Source: an uncultured Bacteroides sp. (GTDB lineage: Bacteria > Bacteroidota > Bacteroidia > Bacteroidales > Bacteroidaceae). From it: a DNA stretch of 47,351 nt. Both the position numbers and the translations under genes were made by a program. This document shows positions 34,866 through 44,233 of this stretch, one piece after another (within the stretch, counting starts at the first letter, position 1; every line of letters begins with the position of its first letter). The stretch covers positions 1-47,351 of the forward strand of contig CAKUYM010000006.1 of NCBI GenBank assembly GCA_934716785.1, read 5' to 3'. The notes beneath the pieces are model-generated. The model did not search any database. It saw only the letters and a program-made list of their open reading frames with translations, and had not been told where the DNA came from.

Positions 34866-35099
34866 TCACTCACCGTCCTTTTCGGAGCGGCTTCTGATAA
34901 GTTCAGTAGCGGCTTCGTATTGGTCTTCGGTGACAAGAACGGAAACAGTGGGGGCAATGTAGGGGGCAAGGGTTCCCATAATGCCATCTTTGATAACGCA
35001 AAGGATGCCATTACTTTCCAATAACCCTTTGATGATTTCGGCTTCCCATGGAGAACCGGAGAATACTTCTATTGACTTGCTATAATCTTCTTCTTTCAT
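34866..35099 (-). CDS. DUF2007 domain protein
   Basis: 77-residue soluble protein. The pattern VFSGSPWEAEIIKGLLESNGILCVIKDG, followed by VSVLVTEDQYEAATELI in segments, is the DUF2007 fold, a small ferredoxin-like domain annotated as a putative signal-transducing protein related to PII-like folds. No partner gene is evident: murI upstream is 76 bases away on the same strand, proB downstream has its own promoter. No cellular function known. Confidence 0.85.
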   Translation of the reverse strand: MKEEDYSKSIEVFSGSPWEAEIIKGLLESNGILCVIKDGIMGTLAPYIAPTVSVLVTEDQYEAATELIRSRSEKDGE

Positions 35100-35175
35100 A
35101 ATCTTATGGTATTAAGGGTTACTACTTACAAATATAATTAAAAAGAAATACAAGTAGCTGTTCTTCTCTTGATTT

Positions 35176-36018
35176 TTATTCGAGTGTGATATGTTTTACG
35201 CTGATTTGCTGATTTAAGAAAGTAGATGCCGACTCGGAGAACTTTTCTTCCGCTTCTGTCGTATAGAATAGGCAACTTCCGTCTCTTGTGCATTTTGCAT
35301 TCATTTCCGGATGTCTTCTCAAATAGTCTTTCAGACTTTCCGCCACATATTCTCCTTGTGAGATTATGTGGATATCCTTGGCGAGATATTGCCGGATTTT
35401 GGGAAGAAGAAGAGGAAAGTGGGTGCATCCGAGAATGACGGTATCTATCTGCGGGTCTTTAGACTGTAGTTGGTCTATGTATTTGCGGATGAAATAATCG
35501 GCTCCTTCATTCTGCGATTCGTTGTTTTCTACCAATGGCACCCACATCGGACATGCAACTCCGCTCACCTGAATGTCCGGAAACAGTTTGTGTATTTCCA
35601 ATGGATAGGACTCGGATTTGATGGTGCCGGCCGTTGCCAATACACCGATGTGCCGGTTCTTGCTGATGTCTCCGATACATTCAACAGTGGGGCGAATCAC
35701 TCCGAGCACGCGACGGGCAGGATCAATGCCCGGCAAATCATTCATTTGGATACTGCGCAATGCCTTGGCAGAAGCTGTATTGCAGGCCAATATCACTAAA
35801 TGGCATCCCATATCGAACAGTTTGCAGACCGCCTGCCGGGTGAATTCATATACGACTTCAAACGAGCGTGTGCCATAAGGGGCACGGGCGTTGTCTCCTA
35901 AATAGATATAATCGTATTCCGGCAGAACTTCTCTTATCTTGTCCAGAATAGTCAGACCGCCATAGCCGGAGTCGAATACTCCGATCGGACCGGGTGTATG
36001 TGATAGATGCAGATTCAT
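35176..36018 (-). CDS. murI: Glutamate racemase
   Basis: Makes D-glutamate for peptidoglycan, 280 residues from the ATG at 36018 (MNLHLSHTPGPIGVFDSGYGG). A longer in-frame start at 36138 would translate through the terminator hairpin and is rejected. The two catalytic cysteines are Cys79 (LACNTASAKAL) and Cys198 (VILGCTHFPLL). DSGYGGL at the start binds substrate. It lies downstream of the uppS-bamA-skp-skp cluster but behind a terminator and a candidate promoter at 36040-36047. Confidence 0.95.
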   Translation of the reverse strand: MNLHLSHTPGPIGVFDSGYGGLTILDKIREVLPEYDYIYLGDNARAPYGTRSFEVVYEFTRQAVCKLFDMGCHLVILACNTASAKALRSIQMNDLPGIDPARRVLGVIRPTVECIGDISKNRHIGVLATAGTIKSESYPLEIHKLFPDIQVSGVACPMWVPLVENNESQNEGADYFIRKYIDQLQSKDPQIDTVILGCTHFPLLLPKIRQYLAKDIHIISQGEYVAESLKDYLRRHPEMNAKCTRDGSCLFYTTEAEEKFSESASTFLNQQISVKHITLE

Positions 36019-36039
36019 AACAAACCAAATTTGTATACG

Positions 36040-36047
36040 CAAATGTA
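36040..36047 (-). promoter_or_regulatory. Candidate -7 box for murI
   Basis: Minus strand TACATTTG matches TAnnTTTG 22 bases before the murI ATG. The -33 region (TTTC) falls inside the terminator stem of the upstream gene. Confidence 0.4.
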
Positions 36048-36054
36048 CGCCAAA

Positions 36055-36100
36055 AAAAGCGAAAGCGAAAGATGTTTGAATATCTTTCGCTTTCGCTTTT
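36055..36100 (-). terminator. Terminator after skp pair
   Basis: Perfect 19-base stem: 36055-36073 (AAAAGCGAAAGCGAAAGAT) with 36082-36100, loop of 8 bases. On the minus strand it runs into TTTTTTT. It ends the bamA-skp transcript 25 bases past the second skp stop. Confidence 0.9.
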
Positions 36101-36124
36101 AAATTTCTTCTTGACCGGCTATTC

Positions 36125-36640
36125 TTATTTGATGCCAAGATGTGCTTTAACCTTACTTGTCAAGTTTATGCTTTGAGTTTCATTAACATAAGGTATCGGA
36201 GTTCTTGCAAGGTCGAAGATGTAGATTACGCCTTCTGCTGCACCAACAGCTTTGATGGCATTATCCAACTTCTGATAGATGGGAGTCATGGCGTCGTTCT
36301 GTGCTTTTGCCATCTGTTGCTGAGCATCCTGTTGGAACTGCTCTTGTCTTTGCATCATATCCTGCAACTCTTTTTGTCTTCTCTCTGCAATGTTGGCCGG
36401 AAGAGAATCTTTGGCTATAGCTTGTTGGAATTCTTGATATTTTTTATTGAATTCTTCCTGTGTTCTCTGAAGTTCGGCTGTGAGTTGTTTTTCCAATGTC
36501 TGAATATCATTTTGAGCTTTGGTAAATTCCGGCATCACAGTGATAATCTCCTGTGCATTGATATGACCGAATTTTAAGTTCTGTGCAAATACACCCATTG
36601 GCAGTGCAAGCAACATTACAAGTGCAATTTTTTTTAGCAT
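36125..36640 (-). CDS. OmpH/Skp-family periplasmic chaperone, copy 2
   Basis: 171 residues from the ATG at 36640, giving a clean signal peptide (MLKKIALVMLLALPMGVFA). The middle (about 40-120) is a long amphipathic coiled coil rich in Q, K and E (ELQRTQEEFNKKYQEF, RRQKELQDMMQRQEQF), the tentacle of Skp trimers. Such proteins hold unfolded outer-membrane proteins on the way to BamA, encoded upstream. Second of two paralogues, 55 bases after the first. Ends at the strong terminator. Confidence 0.93.
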   Translation of the reverse strand: MLKKIALVMLLALPMGVFAQNLKFGHINAQEIITVMPEFTKAQNDIQTLEKQLTAELQRTQEEFNKKYQEFQQAIAKDSLPANIAERRQKELQDMMQRQEQFQQDAQQQMAKAQNDAMTPIYQKLDNAIKAVGAAEGVIYIFDLARTPIPYVNETQSINLTSKVKAHLGIK

Positions 36641-36695
36641 AGTTCTATAATTTATTTGAATGATTTTTAGTTGTTTCTGTTGCAAATGTATGAAA

Positions 36696-37211
36696 TTAAT
36701 TTGAATATCCTAATTTTCTTAGGATTTCATCACTAATATCTATACGTGGATTTGCAAAAATTATACCTGCTGCAGTGGCTCTGTCGATTACCAAATCATA
36801 TCCATACTGCTGTGATACAGCTTTCACTGCCTCATAGATATCATCTTGAATCGGTGTCAGCAGCTTGTTCTGCATCTTTGACAATTCGCCTTCCGGACCG
36901 AAATATTTACGCTTCAGTTCGGCTGCTTCTTTCTCTTTAGCTACAATTTCATCCTCTTTCTTGGTCTTTTGCACGGCAGAAAGAGTGGAGGATTTCGCCT
37001 GATAGTCTTGGAACATCTTTTGAGCTTCCTTTGCCAAGGCTTCCACCTCACTTTGATATTTTTTTGTAGCTTCTTGCATTTGCTCGTTAGCACTTTGAGC
37101 AGCCGGAATATTCTTCATAATATACTCCGTATCGATCAATGCAAATTTTTGTGCGTTCGCCGTCATGCCGACAGCGAACAGCAACATGATAAATAGAACA
37201 GACTTTCTCAT
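36696..37211 (-). CDS. OmpH/Skp-family periplasmic chaperone, copy 1
   Basis: 171 residues from the ATG at 37211 (MRKSVLFIMLLFAVGMTANA signal peptide); a Met eight codons earlier would overlap bamA's end and is less likely. Coiled-coil arm about 45-120 (NEQMQEATKKYQSEVEALA, VAKEKEAAELKRKYF). It carries the FALIDTEYIMKNIPAAQ motif typical of the OmpH base strand. Directly follows bamA, so the chaperone and its client machine are made together. Confidence 0.93.
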   Translation of the reverse strand: MRKSVLFIMLLFAVGMTANAQKFALIDTEYIMKNIPAAQSANEQMQEATKKYQSEVEALAKEAQKMFQDYQAKSSTLSAVQKTKKEDEIVAKEKEAAELKRKYFGPEGELSKMQNKLLTPIQDDIYEAVKAVSQQYGYDLVIDRATAAGIIFANPRIDISDEILRKLGYSN

Positions 37212-37234
37212 AACGTTTAGTTTTTGGTGATACA

Positions 37235-39889
37235 TTAGAATTCTTGTCCTAAGATAAAGTGGAATTGACTTCCGCCATATTGCTTGGAACCAAATACTTT
37301 GTCGAAACCGTAGCCCCAGTCGATACCCATCATACCAATCATCGGCAAGAAGATACGTACACCGACACCGGCAGAACGTTTCAACTCGAACGGATTGAAT
37401 TTCTTGATATCATGCCATGCATTACCGGCTTCAAGGAAACCTAACACATAAATGTTGGTACTTGTTTCCAACATCAACGGGTATCTTAACTCGATGCCGA
37501 GGCGTGCATATGCATAACCTTCGGAACCGTAGGGGGTTAATGAACTGTTCTCATAACCACGCAGGGCGATACTTTCCGTAGCGTAGGTTGAGTAACCGGT
37601 CATACCGTCACCACCGACGTCGAATGTGCCGAACGGTGATTTCTTGTATTGGTTGTAGTGGCCTAACAAACCGAACTCGGTACGTGTCATCAATACCAGG
37701 CATTTCGGATGAGCCATCGGGTCCATTAACGGAGTATAGGTTTTGCCTTTGAATTTCCATTTGTGGTATTCTATCCATTTATGGAGTTTATTCATATTGT
37801 CCTGAGTAATGCTACCCGTTTCAGGATTGCTATAGTATCCCTTATAGTCTTTGCCATCCATCAATGAGAACGGAGGAGTGAGCTGAACTGACAATGAGAA
37901 ATCTGAACCTGAACGCGGGAAGATCGGATTGTCAATAGAGTTACGTGCCAAAGTCAATGAGATACTCAGGTCATTACATTTACCGTTGGTTACGGGGAAG
38001 TACTGCCAGTCTCTCAGGTTATAGCGTTGGTAAGCCAGCTCTGCAGAGAGTGTGAAATAGTCATCCGGCCATTTCAGACGTTTACCCCAGCCTACGGAAA
38101 GTCCCCACATCTTGATAGACTTGTCCGGGTCGTAATAGTTCTCGTAGTTGTTGTAGTTGCCGTAGTTGTACATGCCATAGCCGCCATAACCGCTGTAATA
38201 GCTGTTATAGTAATTGTTGAAATAGCTTGAGTTGTAGTAACGGCTACTGATATCTGTCTGTACGGAGAAGAATGCCGAAACAGAGAATGAGTTCGGGCGC
38301 TTTCCGCCAAACCAGGGGTCGAAGAATGAAATACTGTATGATTGGTAGTATTTGGCATTCGTCTGTCCGCTGATGGTCAATGTCTGTCCGTCACCTTGTG
38401 GTAGGATACCGCGGTAGTTTTCGCCCGGATGCAACAGGTTGGCAACGGAGAAGTTGGTGAACTTCAAACTTAACTTACCGATGATACCGGTCTGTCCCCA
38501 TCCGGCAGAGAATTCTACCTGGTCGTTGGCTTTGGAGGTCAACGGCAAACCTATATCCACAGTTCCGTTCATCGGATCCGGTTGGATGTCCGGTTGCAGC
38601 TTTTCCGGGTCGAAGTGTCCCATTTGCTGGATTTCACGCAAAGAACGCATCAAGTCTTCCTTACTGAACAACTGTCCCGGACGGATACGAAGTTCACGAC
38701 GGACAACGTTTTCATACAAACGGTCGTTACCGCTGATCTTGATCTTATTGATAGTAGCCTGGCGGCCTTCGTAGATTCTCATTTCGAGGTCGATAGAGTC
38801 GCCGACAATATTTACCTCCACCGGATCAAGGTTGTAGAACAGGTAACCATTGTTGTAATATAAGTTGCCGATGGCGTCATCATCCGTAGAGATACGTTCG
38901 TTCAGCAGTTTCTGGTTGTAAACGTCTCCTTTCTTCATGCGGAGCAGATAGTTCAACTGTTCGGAAGGGTAAAGCGTATTTCCTACCCACGTCACGTTGC
39001 GGAGATAGTACTTCTGACCTTCATCAATATCTAAAAATACATTAATCGTCTTTTCATCAAACTGTGAGATGCTATCCTTGACAATCATGGCGTCACGGTA
39101 TCCCAATTCATTATACTTGTCGATGATAAGCTGCTTGTCCGCTTCGAAGTTTTCCGGAACGAATTTCTTTGTACGGAAAAGATTGCGGAGCTTGCCTTTC
39201 TCGTTGGTCTTCTTCATCACCCGTTTCAGCTTGCTGTCTTTGATGGCTGAGTTACCGGCGATTTCTATCGCATGGACTTTGATTTTTTCTTTCTTGTCAA
39301 TGTCGATATCTACTATTACCTGGTTTTCGCTGGATGGGTCGTCTTTCTGCGAAATGATAACTTCTGCATTCTTGAACCCTTTGTCGTCGAAGTAACGTTT
39401 TATCAATGTCTTGGCGCGGTCTACGGTATTCGGAGTGATCTGCATACCTTTTACCATACCCAATTTGCTTTCCAAATCCGTACGTTCGGACTTCTTGACT
39501 CCGTGATAGCGCACGTCCGAAATACGCGGGCGTTGTGTCAGATTGATCTTCAACCAGATTTTGTTACCTTCTATCTTCTCGGCTGTGATTTGCACGTTGG
39601 AGAACAAGCCATGACGCCAATAACGTTTGATAGCTCCGGTGATTTCATCGCCCGGTACAGTGATTGTTTGTCCCACCGACAGACCGGATAATCCAATCAA
39701 TACATAGTCTTCGTAATTCTTCACGCCTTCGACTTTGATGTCCGCTATCTCATACTTCTTGGGTGTTCCCGAGTATAAGATGACAGGTTTCGAGTCTCCA
39801 TCAGCGCTGGCATTTTGCGCAATACCTGTTGGCGCAAAGCAACACAGGCAGATAAACGTTGTGAGTATAAAGGTAATACGATAATGCAT
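37235..39889 (-). CDS. bamA: Outer-membrane assembly factor BamA
   Basis: Central pore of the beta-barrel assembly machine, 884 residues. Signal peptide about 1-24 (ending GIAQ). POTRA repeats follow to about residue 440, each ending in a VDIxxx or LDIDEG-type strand (IADIKVEGVKNYEDYVLIGLSGL; YYLRNVTWVGNTLYPSEQL; INKIKISGNDRLYENVVRREL in segments). The 16-strand barrel begins near VEFSAGWGQTG and ends FHFILGQEF with terminal Phe. Residues about 547-590 are an unusual insert almost wholly of Y, N, S and G. Between uppS and the two skp genes, the standard Bacteroidetes order. Confidence 0.96.
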   Translation of the reverse strand: MHYRITFILTTFICLCCFAPTGIAQNASADGDSKPVILYSGTPKKYEIADIKVEGVKNYEDYVLIGLSGLSVGQTITVPGDEITGAIKRYWRHGLFSNVQITAEKIEGNKIWLKINLTQRPRISDVRYHGVKKSERTDLESKLGMVKGMQITPNTVDRAKTLIKRYFDDKGFKNAEVIISQKDDPSSENQVIVDIDIDKKEKIKVHAIEIAGNSAIKDSKLKRVMKKTNEKGKLRNLFRTKKFVPENFEADKQLIIDKYNELGYRDAMIVKDSISQFDEKTINVFLDIDEGQKYYLRNVTWVGNTLYPSEQLNYLLRMKKGDVYNQKLLNERISTDDDAIGNLYYNNGYLFYNLDPVEVNIVGDSIDLEMRIYEGRQATINKIKISGNDRLYENVVRRELRIRPGQLFSKEDLMRSLREIQQMGHFDPEKLQPDIQPDPMNGTVDIGLPLTSKANDQVEFSAGWGQTGIIGKLSLKFTNFSVANLLHPGENYRGILPQGDGQTLTISGQTNAKYYQSYSISFFDPWFGGKRPNSFSVSAFFSVQTDISSRYYNSSYFNNYYNSYYSGYGGYGMYNYGNYNNYENYYDPDKSIKMWGLSVGWGKRLKWPDDYFTLSAELAYQRYNLRDWQYFPVTNGKCNDLSISLTLARNSIDNPIFPRSGSDFSLSVQLTPPFSLMDGKDYKGYYSNPETGSITQDNMNKLHKWIEYHKWKFKGKTYTPLMDPMAHPKCLVLMTRTEFGLLGHYNQYKKSPFGTFDVGGDGMTGYSTYATESIALRGYENSSLTPYGSEGYAYARLGIELRYPLMLETSTNIYVLGFLEAGNAWHDIKKFNPFELKRSAGVGVRIFLPMIGMMGIDWGYGFDKVFGSKQYGGSQFHFILGQEF

Positions 39890-39920
39890 TTATGTTATAA
39901 TTTGATGTTTCGAAATTATG

Positions 39921-40655
39921 TTAGCTGATTTGTTCGCTGGTCTTGCCGAAGCGGCGTTCCCGTTGCTGATATTCGTGAATGGCTTTGTAGAATTCTTCTT
40001 TGTCGAAATCAGGCCAGTAAGTATCACAAAAATAAAGTTCCGAATAAGCACACTGCCATAGCAGGTAGTTGCTTAGCCGGATTTCTCCCCCCGTGCGGAT
40101 TAATAAATCCGGGTCGGGCATAGATCGCGTTTCCAAATGAGATGCGACACACTCATCTGTTATTTGTTCGGGAGAGAGTTCACCCTTTTGTATCTGTGTC
40201 GCTATTTGTCGGACGGCTTCGGTTATCTCCCATCGGGAAGAGTAGCTGAGAGCCAATACCAGGCACATGCCTGTATTCCCGACCGTATGTTCTATACATG
40301 ATGTCAAACTTTTCTGGACCTCTTCCGGCAACTTCTTGAAATCACCGATAACATCGAAGCGGATATTGTTTTTCATCAGTGTCTCTTCTTCTATAGAATC
40401 CAATAATAGATTCATCAGAGCTGTAACCTCGTCTTGCGGTCGATTCCAGTTCTCTGTGGAGAAAGTGTATAGTGTAAGGTATTTCACTCCCAAACGGGCG
40501 GCATCTTCAGTAATCCTTTGTACTGTTTCTGCGCCTGCGCGGTGACCGTAAGTACGTTCTTTCCCCCGTTGCTTTGCCCACCGCCCGTTACCGTCCATAA
40601 TGATGGCTACGTGCTGCGGTATTCGAGTCTTGTCTATTTGCTCTATATAGGACAT
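39921..40655 (-). CDS. uppS: Isoprenyl transferase (undecaprenyl diphosphate synthase)
   Basis: Makes the C55 lipid carrier used for peptidoglycan and surface glycans, 244 residues. [17 protein letters not shown] carries the Asp and the diphosphate-binding residues; [25 protein letters not shown] and the C-terminal [20 protein letters not shown] are conserved in cis-prenyltransferases. The gene ends 31 bases before bamA and starts 26 bases after the DUF6242 gene, so they are probably one transcript. Confidence 0.96.
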   Translation of the reverse strand: MSYIEQIDKTRIPQHVAIIMDGNGRWAKQRGKERTYGHRAGAETVQRITEDAARLGVKYLTLYTFSTENWNRPQDEVTALMNLLLDSIEEETLMKNNIRFDVIGDFKKLPEEVQKSLTSCIEHTVGNTGMCLVLALSYSSRWEITEAVRQIATQIQKGELSPEQITDECVASHLETRSMPDPDLLIRTGGEIRLSNYLLWQCAYSELYFCDTYWPDFDKEEFYKAIHEYQQRERRFGKTSEQIS

Positions 40656-40681
40656 CTTTTTATTTTAACGTATACGTTTTA

Positions 40682-42163
40682 TTATTGACCGGCATGTTCC
40701 GGATCCAAATCAAACCAAAGCTGATTCAGACGGGCACTCCATACTTCCGAACCATAAGAATAACTGCGCTGTTTGGTCGCTTTCGTGCTCTCTTCTTCAA
40801 CTTCTTCCTCAAAGCTGGCATCACCCTTACTGAAGAGAACATATATATTCTTATTGTCATTGTCAATTACGGTCGAATAAGTCTTTCTTCCCCTGAATTC
40901 GGGCTTTTCCATACTCGGTGTGAAACCATCCTCACTCCAATCCTGATAGGGAAGATAGAATTTCTTATTAGCTTTTCTCCATGCAATGCCTGCGGCAGAA
41001 GCGTAGAATGTCTCAAAGTCTTCTCCGAAGATATAGAATTGTCCATTATAATACATAATGGATGGATTTGTTAATGCCGGACAATTGGTATCCGTATTAT
41101 TGGGCGGGAATGGAGTCCATGTGTCTCCCATATATCCCCAAGGAACAATTGTTTCTGTCTTTTCTACTGTCGGCTGCTTTTTGTATTTGCCGATGAGCAT
41201 TACCGCGTCGATCTTTGTCGAAGTTGAATAGGTCGCATAAGAAATATTGCCAATCGGAAAATCATCAGGCACTGCTTGCAGTTCTTTGGCGGCTTCAGTC
41301 CGTGTTGTAATCTTATCGGTTGAGTCGAAGTACTTTTTACCGTCAACAGTCTTGATGTAGGTTATTTTGTCGCTCAGCGGAGCCAATAGCAGATTTACAT
41401 TTTCGTCGAACAAAGTTGACTCTGTCCACGTTGTCCCATCGGTGGATTCATAAACTTTTCCGTCTTCTGTAGCCGATGTAGCGTATAACTTGTTGCTATA
41501 TGATAATATAGAAGTAGGAAGCGCATTGTTGAATAGGTCGCTATTCACTTCGGCGGAAGCCCAGGAGACGGGTCTGTCTTTTTGTGCGCGATACACTTTG
41601 AGTTTACCGCCTACAACAGAATAGGTGAGTATCTCATTGTTTAAAATGACAGACTTCAACTCTTTAACTTGGTTGTCGAGTTCGCCGTCGTTTATATTTC
41701 CCCAGTAGCTCCATCTTAGTGAGTCCGGATCATGTTTATGTACACGTACATCTATAATATAGTCCTTGGTCTGGTTGGGAGATGTGCCTGCCAAGGCTTC
41801 CGTAGACCATACCTTAATTTTTAATTTCTTACTAAGATCAATGGAATCATTGAGGTTGATGATGGAATCTTGGTCGTTTTGATCCTTCATTGTGACAACA
41901 CTGGATGCCGTCGTTAGTGTCTTGATTAGAATCTTATTGATGATAGTGTCGGCATGAACGGGGAGAGAGTCCGCATTATAGATAAGACCTTGGCGCTGGT
42001 CGATGGTGAACTTATAACTCCCAAGTCCTGCTGTGTCAAGTTCGAACGCATGTATAGTTGCATCCGGACTATATTCAACGTTATTATCGTCATTAAGGCA
42101 TGACGTTACAACGAATGACACCATGAAAAAACTCGCAATGAATGATAAAAACTTTATTCTCAT
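40682..42163 (-). CDS. DUF6242-type lipoprotein
   Basis: 493-residue envelope lipoprotein with signal ending VTSC, then LNDDNNVEYS, an acidic stretch compatible with surface export. The N-terminal part (about 30-150) looks like an Ig-type fold (DATIHAFELDTAG, KLKIKVWSTEALAGTSPNQTKDYIIDVRVHK). The C-terminal part has repeated blade-like strands ending in YESTDGTTWTE, YNGQFYIFGED, suggesting a beta-propeller. The DUF6242 family is common in Bacteroides and has no assigned function. First gene upstream of uppS-bamA-skp, which hints at an envelope role. Confidence 0.8.
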   Translation of the reverse strand: MRIKFLSFIASFFMVSFVVTSCLNDDNNVEYSPDATIHAFELDTAGLGSYKFTIDQRQGLIYNADSLPVHADTIINKILIKTLTTASSVVTMKDQNDQDSIINLNDSIDLSKKLKIKVWSTEALAGTSPNQTKDYIIDVRVHKHDPDSLRWSYWGNINDGELDNQVKELKSVILNNEILTYSVVGGKLKVYRAQKDRPVSWASAEVNSDLFNNALPTSILSYSNKLYATSATEDGKVYESTDGTTWTESTLFDENVNLLLAPLSDKITYIKTVDGKKYFDSTDKITTRTEAAKELQAVPDDFPIGNISYATYSTSTKIDAVMLIGKYKKQPTVEKTETIVPWGYMGDTWTPFPPNNTDTNCPALTNPSIMYYNGQFYIFGEDFETFYASAAGIAWRKANKKFYLPYQDWSEDGFTPSMEKPEFRGRKTYSTVIDNDNKNIYVLFSKGDASFEEEVEEESTKATKQRSYSYGSEVWSARLNQLWFDLDPEHAGQ

Positions 42164-42191
42164 TTGAAAGATTGTGTTTATTTACAAGTTG

Positions 42192-42199
42192 CAAAAATA
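42192..42199 (-). promoter_or_regulatory. -7 box for the DUF6242-uppS-bamA unit
   Basis: Minus strand TATTTTTG matches TAnnTTTG 29 bases before the DUF6242 ATG. -33 box not clear at the right spacing. Confidence 0.45.
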
Positions 42200-42306
42200 G
42201 AAACATTTTTTCCGATAAAGAACAATACAGGCAAGTTTTATATAAAATTATAGATAATAACGCTGTTTTTATCGACGTAAGAACTCCCTGAACTGGACTG
42301 TTTTAG

Positions 42307-43344
42307 CTAATCCTGATGGATATAATGCCAAATTGGTCTGCCGAAATGCTCTTCTGCCGAATAACTGAATTTATCGTTTATTGTAGGTGCTTTAACGCCG
42401 GAATGCAACTTGGCGGGGCACTTTTCGACAAATGCTTCATCCCATAATTCGGCATCGATAAAGGATTGCAGCAATTGGCTTCCGCCTTCCACCAATAACG
42501 ATTGTATCTTGCGCTGATATAGCTCCTGCATGATTTGTGCAAGCGGGTCGCGGTTGAAATCAATGGTGACGTAAGCGATGTTTTTCTCTTCCGGCCGTTC
42601 TTTCTCTGTGAAGACCAATGTAGGAACCTTTCCGTCGAATATTCGTAATTCATCCGGGAGAGACAACGTGCGGTCTAAAACAATGCGCATAGGATTGCGG
42701 CCGTACCAGTTGCGCACGGTCAGCGATGGATTGTCCAGTAAGGCTGTTCGCCGTCCTACCATGATAGCGCCGGTTTCAGCTCTTTTTTTATGTACCAGCA
42801 TGGCTGTGAGCGGAGAGGAAAGTACTACCGGTTTGCCGTCGGTGCGCTCTATGTCGATGAAGCGATCTGCCGATTCGGCCCATTTCAAGGTGATGTAGGG
42901 ACGGTGGAGCGTGTTGAATGTAATAAAACGGCGGATCAGATGCTTGCATTCTTTTTCCAATACCCCCTCTATGACTTCTCGCCCGGCATCCCGTAATTTT
43001 TGAATCCCTCGCCCGGCTACTTCAGGAAAAGGATCTTGGCAACCTACGACAATACGCGGAATTTGTTTCTCGATAATCAAGTCGGCGCAAGGCGGTGTTT
43101 TCCCATAGTGTGAGCAAGGTTCAAGGCTGACGTAGATGGTAGACCGTCGCAGCAGGGACTCGTCCTTGACAGAACGGATGGCATTCACCTCGGCATGTGC
43201 CTCTCCGCAACGAACATGATATCCCTCGCCGATGATGCGTCCGTCACATACGATAACAGCCCCTACCGTCGGATTAGGAGCTACATTGCATAATCCATTT
43301 CCGGCGAGCTCAATGCAACGCCGCATGTATTTTTCTTCTTCCAT
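42307..43344 (-). CDS. ribD: Bifunctional riboflavin deaminase/reductase
   Basis: Second and third steps of riboflavin synthesis, 345 residues from the ATG at 43344 (MEEEKYMRRCIELAGNG). A longer frame would begin inside the prmC gene and is rejected. The deaminase zinc site is H50 in GEAHAEV with Cys77 and Cys86 (EPCSHYGKTPPCADL). The reductase domain starts near RPYITLKWAESADRF, with GRRTALLDNPSLTVRNW and SLLVEGGSQLLQSFI. Divergent from prmC with a 52-base gap. Other rib genes are not in the window. Confidence 0.95.
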   Translation of the reverse strand: MEEEKYMRRCIELAGNGLCNVAPNPTVGAVIVCDGRIIGEGYHVRCGEAHAEVNAIRSVKDESLLRRSTIYVSLEPCSHYGKTPPCADLIIEKQIPRIVVGCQDPFPEVAGRGIQKLRDAGREVIEGVLEKECKHLIRRFITFNTLHRPYITLKWAESADRFIDIERTDGKPVVLSSPLTAMLVHKKRAETGAIMVGRRTALLDNPSLTVRNWYGRNPMRIVLDRTLSLPDELRIFDGKVPTLVFTEKERPEEKNIAYVTIDFNRDPLAQIMQELYQRKIQSLLVEGGSQLLQSFIDAELWDEAFVEKCPAKLHSGVKAPTINDKFSYSAEEHFGRPIWHYIHQD

Positions 43345-43378
43345 TTTGGTGCTCTTCGCTATATTATTCTTACTTTTG
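43345..43378 (+). promoter_or_regulatory. Promoter for prmC-recX
   Basis: TTTG (43345-43348) and TACTTTTG (43371-43378) with a 22-base spacer; the prmC ATG follows at 43397. The -33 box abuts the ribD start codon on the other strand. Confidence 0.65.
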
Positions 43379-43396
43379 CAGTTTAAATGATAATAT

Positions 43397-44233
43397 ATGA
43401 ACCGTATCGCCACTTACATCCGCCAGTCCTTGCAGGATATTTACCCACCGGAAGAGGTCAAAGCTCTGACAATGCTGATCTGTTGCGACATATTTTGTTT
43501 GGATGCGGTTGATATTTACCTTGGCAAAGATATAACTTTATCCGAAAGCAAAGAACGCGAATTAGAAAACATTATATTCCGTTTGCAGAAAAACGAACCG
43601 ATACAGTACATCCGTGGCTTTGCGGAGTTTGAAGGATATAGATTCAAAGTGGCCCCCGGTGTACTGATTCCCCGGCCGGAGACGGCGGAACTTGTTGATT
43701 GGGTCGCCCGGGAGAATACGGGCGCTTGTCATCTGTTGGATATCGGCACAGGGAGCGGGTGCATCGCTATCTCGTTGGATAAAAAACTCCCGGATGTGGA
43801 AGTGGAAGCCTGGGATATCTCGGAAGAAGCGTTGGCTATTGCGCAAGAGAATAATAAAGCGTTGGAAGCCGGCGTCACCTTTCTAAAAAGGAATGTTTTG
43901 GCAAATGATTGGGACAAGACACCTTCTTTTGATGTTATCGTCAGCAATCCGCCTTATGTGACCGAAGCCGAAAAGGCTGGGATGGACGCCAATGTACTTG
44001 ACTGGGAACCGGGGCTTGCCTTGTTCGTTCCCGATGATGACCCGTTGCGATTTTATCGCCGCATTGCGGAAGTGGGACGTGAGTTGCTCCTTCCGGGCGG
44101 TCGGCTTTATTTTGAAATAAACCAGGCGTATGGTCGGGAAACGGCACATATGCTTGAAATGAACCAATATCACGATGTCCGTGTTATAAAAGACATATTT
44201 GGAAAAGATAGAATAGTTACAGCTAACCAATGA
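43397..44233 (+). CDS. prmC: Release-factor glutamine methyltransferase
   Basis: Methylates the GGQ glutamine of peptide-chain release factors, 278 residues. N-terminal helical domain about 1-85; SAM-binding motif DIGTGSGCIA at 115-124; catalytic NPPY at 184-187 (VSNPPYVTEAEK). C-terminal LPGGRLYFEINQAYG is typical. Its stop overlaps the recX start by four bases. No anomalies. Confidence 0.95.
   Translation: MNRIATYIRQSLQDIYPPEEVKALTMLICCDIFCLDAVDIYLGKDITLSESKERELENIIFRLQKNEPIQYIRGFAEFEGYRFKVAPGVLIPRPETAELVDWVARENTGACHLLDIGTGSGCIAISLDKKLPDVEVEAWDISEEALAIAQENNKALEAGVTFLKRNVLANDWDKTPSFDVIVSNPPYVTEAEKAGMDANVLDWEPGLALFVPDDDPLRFYRRIAEVGRELLLPGGRLYFEINQAYGRETAHMLEMNQYHDVRVIKDIFGKDRIVTANQ

Noticed and set aside
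36019..36138. 40-residue N-terminal extension of murI
   Set aside because: It would read through a perfect 19-bp terminator stem; the internal Met gives the normal length and start.
43345..43413. Upstream start of ribD
   Set aside because: It would overlap the prmC start on the other strand and add residues not seen in RibD proteins.
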